A DNA stretch of 18,252 nucleotides, from contig CBCTZG010000051.1 in assembly GCA_965151315.1 (NCBI GenBank), positions 1-18,252 on the forward strand, written 5' to 3'. Below, piece after piece: positions 15,387-18,252 of the stretch. A model generated the notes under the pieces. It saw only the letters and a list, made by a program, of their open reading frames with translations, ran no database searches and was not told the origin of the DNA. Made by a program: the position numbers and the translations under genes. This DNA is from Avimonoglobus sp965151315. Lineage in GTDB: Bacteria > Bacillota > Clostridia > UBA1381. Position 1 is the stretch's first letter. The number at the start of each line of letters is the position of its first letter.

Positions 15387-15518
15387 ATGAAGGACTATAT
15401 CGAGGAGCGGGCGGTAGAGCTCGCACACTACATTATCGATAACAAAACCACTGTACGAAATACAGCCAAAAAATATAATATATCTAAAAGTACTGTACAT
15501 ATAGAAGTAACAAAATAG
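15387..15518 (+). pseudogene. spoIIID: 3'-truncated spoIIID (HTH sporulation regulator)
   Basis: ATG 15387 follows AGGGGGCGG and opens 43 codons ending in TAG. The peptide begins MKDYIEERAVELAHYI and includes TVR at 22-24 and SKSTVH at 33-38. It aligns without gaps to the first 43 residues of SpoIIID, including nearly the whole helix-turn-helix. Family members run to about 80-95 residues, so the C-terminal half, which also contacts DNA, is missing. A +2 frame just after the break reads ERLV, as expected of SpoIIID, but stops after seven codons. This suggests a small insertion followed by loss of the rest. It is divergent from the polysaccharide operon. It is either a decayed duplicate or a relic left by a rearrangement. 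A functional HTH-only micro-regulator cannot be excluded. A full-length spoIIID should exist elsewhere if the host sporulates. Confidence 0.75.
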
Positions 15519-15543
15519 AACGATTGGTATGGGCGGTATAATA

Positions 15544-15583
15544 GTAAAAAAATGAAGGCCGGGGCACTCTGCGTGCCCCGGCC
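15544..15583 (-). terminator. Intrinsic terminator after the calcium ATPase
   Basis: The arms GGCCGGGGCAC (15557-15567) and GTGCCCCGGCC (15573-15583) form a perfect 11-bp GC-rich stem with a 5-base loop. On the minus strand the stem is followed by TTCA and seven T (15552-15546), which gives a working orientation for the ATPase transcript. On the plus strand no T-run follows directly, so it is not a good terminator for the spoIIID remnant. It shields the polysaccharide operon from ATPase read-through. Confidence 0.88.
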
Positions 15584-15646
15584 TCTGCATGAACTGCTTA
15601 CTTTGATCTTGCTTTTTTTCATTCCGCATACTTACATCGGTTTTCT

Positions 15647-15796
15647 TTATTGCCGTTTTGTACTTCCCGCTGCTTGTTCCATAAAATCACATGATTTTGC
15701 ACTGGTCAATGGATCCACACAGAATACCACCGCCTCCGTGGAGGGTAAACCGCCGATTAGGCTGCGGGCCTCTCTCTGCCAGTAGCCGAAATCCAT
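15647..15796 (-). CDS. Possible small ORF, 49 codons, unrecognised
   Basis: The ATG at 15796 lies three bases after the ATPase stop and the frame ends at TAA 15647-15649. The peptide starts MDFGYWQREARSLIGG, contains three-residue motifs such as CVDP, and ends in STKRQ. I do not recognise it, and it has no convincing ribosome binding site. It lies between the ATPase stop and the terminator, so it would be cotranscribed. It may be a non-coding 3' UTR or part of a dispersed sequence element instead. Confidence 0.25.
   Translation of the reverse strand: MDFGYWQREARSLIGGLPSTEAVVFCVDPLTSAKSCDFMEQAAGSTKRQ
15683..15698. repeat. Short inverted repeat in the ATPase 3' region
   Basis: AAAATCA (15683-15689) and TGATTTT (15692-15698) are perfect 7-bp arms separated by CA. 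The arms are AT-rich and the spacer is too short for a hairpin loop, so a protein-binding dyad is the likelier reading. Chance is also possible in so short a motif. Confidence 0.3.
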
Positions 15797-15799
15797 ATT

Positions 15800-18252
15800 T
15801 TAATGCTGGTGTTTGATCAAGCCAAAGGCTTTAGAAAGCTCCATTACAACAACCGGGATGAACGCAAGCCCAAGGCCCAGCAGATACATTTCCCACGATA
15901 GAGCAGCAAGACCAAACGCGATTCGTACCGGTGTGAACAAAACAAACGCAACCAGCAGCAAAGAAATCAAGCAGGCCCAATTGAGCTTATGATTGGTAAA
16001 CGGCCCTATCTTAAACAAGGAATGTTCTGAACGCATATTATATGCCTGAACGACTTGAGATAAAGACAGCACCATAAATGCCATTGTCTGGCCGCCTTCC
16101 AGGGTACCGGTAACGTTTTCGCCCGCTACAAACCCAATGAGCGTCAGAATGGCAAACATCAGCCCCTGCAGCACGACCCGCACTCCCAGGCCATGGGCAA
16201 AAATCCCCTCGTCCTTGGGCTTAGGCCTTTTATCCATCACATCGGATTCCACCGCTTCCATGCCCAGCGTGATAGCGGGAAGACTGTCTGTCACAAGGTT
16301 AATCCACAACAGCTGCATGGAAAGAAGCGGTGTTTTATGCCACAGCAGCATGGCGGCAAAAACAGTAATCACCTCGCCAATGTTCGTCCCAAGCAGGAAC
16401 CCCACCACCTTGCGGATGTTGGCATAGATGCCGCGGCCTTCCCGGACAGCGTCAACAATGGTCGCAAAATTATCATCCGTCAGCGTCATATCGGCCGCGC
16501 CCTTTGCCACATCAGTACCCGTAATACCCATAGCACAGCCAATGTCCGCTGCTTTTAAGGCGGGAGCGTCGTTGACGCCGTCGCCGGTCATGGAAACAAC
16601 CTGGCCTTTGCGCTGCCATGCTTTTACAATGCGGATTTTGTTTTCCGGCGACACGCGGGCGTAAACAGAAATATGTTCCACCTCGCTGTCAAGCTGTGCG
16701 TCGGTCATAGCGTCTAACTCCGCGCCAGTAATCGCCTTGTCGCCGTCTTTCAGGATGCCGAGTTCTTTTGCGATCGCAGAAGCTGTTACCACATGGTCGC
16801 CAGTAATCATCACCGGTCTGATGCCAGCCTTGCGGCAGGTTGCTACGGCCGCTTTCGCCTCCGGACGCGGCGGGTCAATCATCCCCACCAGCCCCATCAA
16901 CGTCAAACCGTTTTCCAGGTCCGCAGACGTGGGATTTTCGGGAACTGTGTCGATTTCTTTATATCCAATCGCCAGCACACGGAGCGCATCCCTGCTCATC
17001 ATTTCATTCACACGCTGCGCCGCTGGAATATCGCCAGCAACACAGCGGGAGGTCATCATGTCAAACGCGCCTTTGACAATGACAATGTTTTTGCCGTCAA
17101 TTTTATTTACGGAGCTCATCAATTTCCGGTCAGAATCAAACGGGATCTCGGCAAGACGAGGATATTGCCGGTTCAGCTGCTCCTGCGCCATTCCGTTTTT
17201 ATGCGCAGCCACAATGATAGATGTCTCGGTAGGATCACCGATATGCTGCTCCGTTCCGTCCTCTTTGAAAATCACAGAGCCGTCGCAGCAAAGGGCGCCA
17301 TAGCTGATCATCCGCTTTGCGGCTTCGGAATTTTCACTGCTGACTTCCTCCAGCCCGTCAGAACCGTCCAGATACACTTTAGTAAGCGTCATGCGGTTTT
17401 GCGTAAGTGTCCCTGTCTTATCCGAGCAAATCACCGAAGCGCTGCCCAATGTTTCCACCGCAGGCAGGCGGCGGATCAGGGCATTTTTCTTTACCATCCT
17501 CTGGACGCCAATGGAAAGGACAATGGTAACAATAGCTGGCAGCCCCTCCGGAATAGCTGATACGGCCAGCGACACGGCTGTCATAAAGATTTCCATCACT
17601 GGGATCCCATTCACAAGCCCCACAACAAAAATTATCGCACAGGCCGCCAACGCCAGGATTCCAAGATATTTCCCAAGCTGTGCCAGTTTCTTTTGCAGCG
17701 GCGTTTGGGTTTCGCCTTCCCCATCCAAAAGATTTGCGATTTTTCCCATTTCCGTATCCATGCCCGTGGCGGTAACAACAGCTGTTGCGGTACCATAGGT
17801 AATACTGCATCCAGAGAATACCATATTACTTCGGTCACCGACGCCGGCTTTTTCCTCCACTTCAGCGCCTGCATCCTTTTCAGAAGGAACCGATTCGCCG
17901 GTTAGGGCTGATTCCTCACTTTTCAGGCTCACGCTTTTTAAAAGCCGCGCGTCTGCCGGGATAAAGTCCCCGGCCTCCAGGCGGATGATGTCGCCGGGCA
18001 CCAGCTGAGCGGCATCAATCACCATTTCCTTCCCGTCACGCAAAACCCTGGCGTGAGGCGCAGACATATTTTTCAACGCGTCCAGCGCCTTCTCCGCTTT
18101 GCTTTCCTGCATCATCCCCATCACAGCGTTGAGGATGACAATGAGCAAAATCAGCGCCGGCTCGAAAAACTCCATCGGATCTCCCTCGGCACAGGCAATC
18201 ACAAAAGAAACAACTGCAGCCGCAATCAGTATCAGAATCATGGCGTCCTTAA
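15800..18252 (-). CDS. Calcium-transporting P-type ATPase, P2A type (5' end outside window)
   Basis: The frame is open to the window edge. ATG 18241 is internal, since in-frame K-D-A precedes it as in the family's KDxM segment, and about 60-70 N-terminal residues are missing. Numbering from that Met: TGES (114-117) in the actuator domain; PEGL (231-234) in M4; D274 in SDKTGTLT is the phosphorylated Asp; KGA (390-392) is at the ATP site; TGDGVNDAP (552-560) is the hinge. M5 has N620 and E623 and M6 has N648, T651 and D652, all ligands known from SERCA. The M8 position of SERCA Glu908 is Q729, as in plasma-membrane pumps, so stoichiometry may differ. It exports Ca2+ across the cytoplasmic membrane. 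It is followed by its own terminator and is not part of the polysaccharide operon. Confidence 0.93.
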   Translation of the reverse strand, partial: KDAMILILIAAAVVSFVIACAEGDPMEFFEPALILLIVILNAVMGMMQESKAEKALDALKNMSAPHARVLRDGKEMVIDAAQLVPGDIIRLEAGDFIPADARLLKSVSLKSEESALTGESVPSEKDAGAEVEEKAGVGDRSNMVFSGCSITYGTATAVVTATGMDTEMGKIANLLDGEGETQTPLQKKLAQLGKYLGILALAACAIIFVVGLVNGIPVMEIFMTAVSLAVSAIPEGLPAIVTIVLSIGVQRMVKKNALIRRLPAVETLGSASVICSDKTGTLTQNRMTLTKVYLDGSDGLEEVSSENSEAAKRMISYGALCCDGSVIFKEDGTEQHIGDPTETSIIVAAHKNGMAQEQLNRQYPRLAEIPFDSDRKLMSSVNKIDGKNIVIVKGAFDMMTSRCVAGDIPAAQRVNEMMSRDALRVLAIGYKEIDTVPENPTSADLENGLTLMGLVGMIDPPRPEAKAAVATCRKAGIRPVMITGDHVVTASAIAKELGILKDGDKAITGAELDAMTDAQLDSEVEHISVYARVSPENKIRIVKAWQRKGQVVSMTGDGVNDAPALKAADIGCAMGITGTDVAKGAADMTLTDDNFATIVDAVREGRGIYANIRKVVGFLLGTNIGEVITVFAAMLLWHKTPLLSMQLLWINLVTDSLPAITLGMEAVESDVMDKRPKPKDEGIFAHGLGVRVVLQGLMFAILTLIGFVAGENVTGTLEGGQTMAFMVLSLSQVVQAYNMRSEHSLFKIGPFTNHKLNWACLISLLLVAFVLFTPVRIAFGLAALSWEMYLLGLGLAFIPVVVMELSKAFGLIKHQH

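Noticed and set aside
15276..15629. Minus-strand frame of 117 codons across the intergenic region
   Set aside because: It runs through the terminator, antisense to the spoIIID remnant and through the sigma-E-like promoter; composition is not protein-like.
15552..15785. Plus-strand frame of 77 codons after the spoIIID remnant
   Set aside because: Its ATG lies immediately before the terminator stem with no ribosome binding site, and it does not restore SpoIIID homology.
16793..17560. Plus-strand frame of 255 codons antisense to the calcium ATPase
   Set aside because: Length alone is not evidence here: the opposite strand is a strongly conserved P-type ATPase, and the antisense translation shows no domain.
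1..18252. tRNA, rRNA, CRISPR array, transposase or integrase genes
   Set aside because: None was seen on either strand: no regularly spaced direct repeats, no cloverleaf-like gene and no recombinase motifs in the translated frames.

Overview
The window reads as part of the chromosome of an endospore-forming Clostridia-class Firmicute, probably a gut lineage such as Lachnospiraceae or Oscillospiraceae. The evidence is a recognisable spoIIID fragment, sigma-A promoters with exact consensus hexamers, strong AGGAGG-type ribosome binding sites, frequent TTG and GTG starts, and a base composition that looks near 50% GC by eye (not computed). Almost every gene is on the minus strand.

Right end (15800-18252): most of a P2A-type calcium-transporting ATPase whose first ~70 codons lie outside the window. 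It is followed by a possible 49-codon ORF and a strong intrinsic terminator (15544-15583). In the gap before the next operon lies a 43-codon plus-strand remnant of spoIIID (15387-15518) with a plausible sigma-E-type promoter. It is divergent from the surface-polysaccharide operon and convergent with the ATPase.

Middle (810-15168): one long, tightly packed minus-strand operon for a Wzx/Wzy-type surface polysaccharide, driven by an exact TTGACA-17-TATAAT promoter at 15212-15240. In transcription order: initiating sugar-phosphate transferase; HpcH/HpaI aldolase; D-2-hydroxyacid dehydrogenase; PglA/CapM-like glycosyltransferase; WbpO/TviB-like UDP-HexNAc 6-dehydrogenase; WbpP/TviC-like 4-epimerase; hexapeptide O-acyltransferase; two GT4 glycosyltransferases; a Wzy-like polymerase; a further glycosyltransferase; a second hexapeptide acyltransferase interrupted by one in-frame TAA; a Wzx-like flippase; and an NTP_transf_5-family putative nucleotidyltransferase. 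The lipid-linked repeat unit would be started on undecaprenyl phosphate and extended by four glycosyltransferases. It probably contains a HexNAc-uronic acid (GalNAcA-like) and O-acyl groups, and would then be flipped and polymerised. The aldolase/dehydrogenase pair may supply a hydroxy-acid building block. No chain-length regulator or tyrosine kinase is seen, so those must lie elsewhere or be absent.

Left end (1-810): a separate minus-strand gene, cut by the window edge, with a prophage tail-type N-terminal domain followed by 14 Gly-X-Y collagen triplets. It has its own consensus promoter. A near-perfect LexA (SOS) box lies directly downstream of the -10, nested in an 18-bp perfect palindrome, and a second 13-bp palindrome abuts the -35.

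The most notable points are the SOS-like operator on the collagen-like gene, the spoIIID remnant beside the polysaccharide promoter, the single nonsense codon in an otherwise intact acyltransferase, and the aldolase/hydroxyacid dehydrogenase pair inside a glycan operon. I did not find a wholly new type of system.
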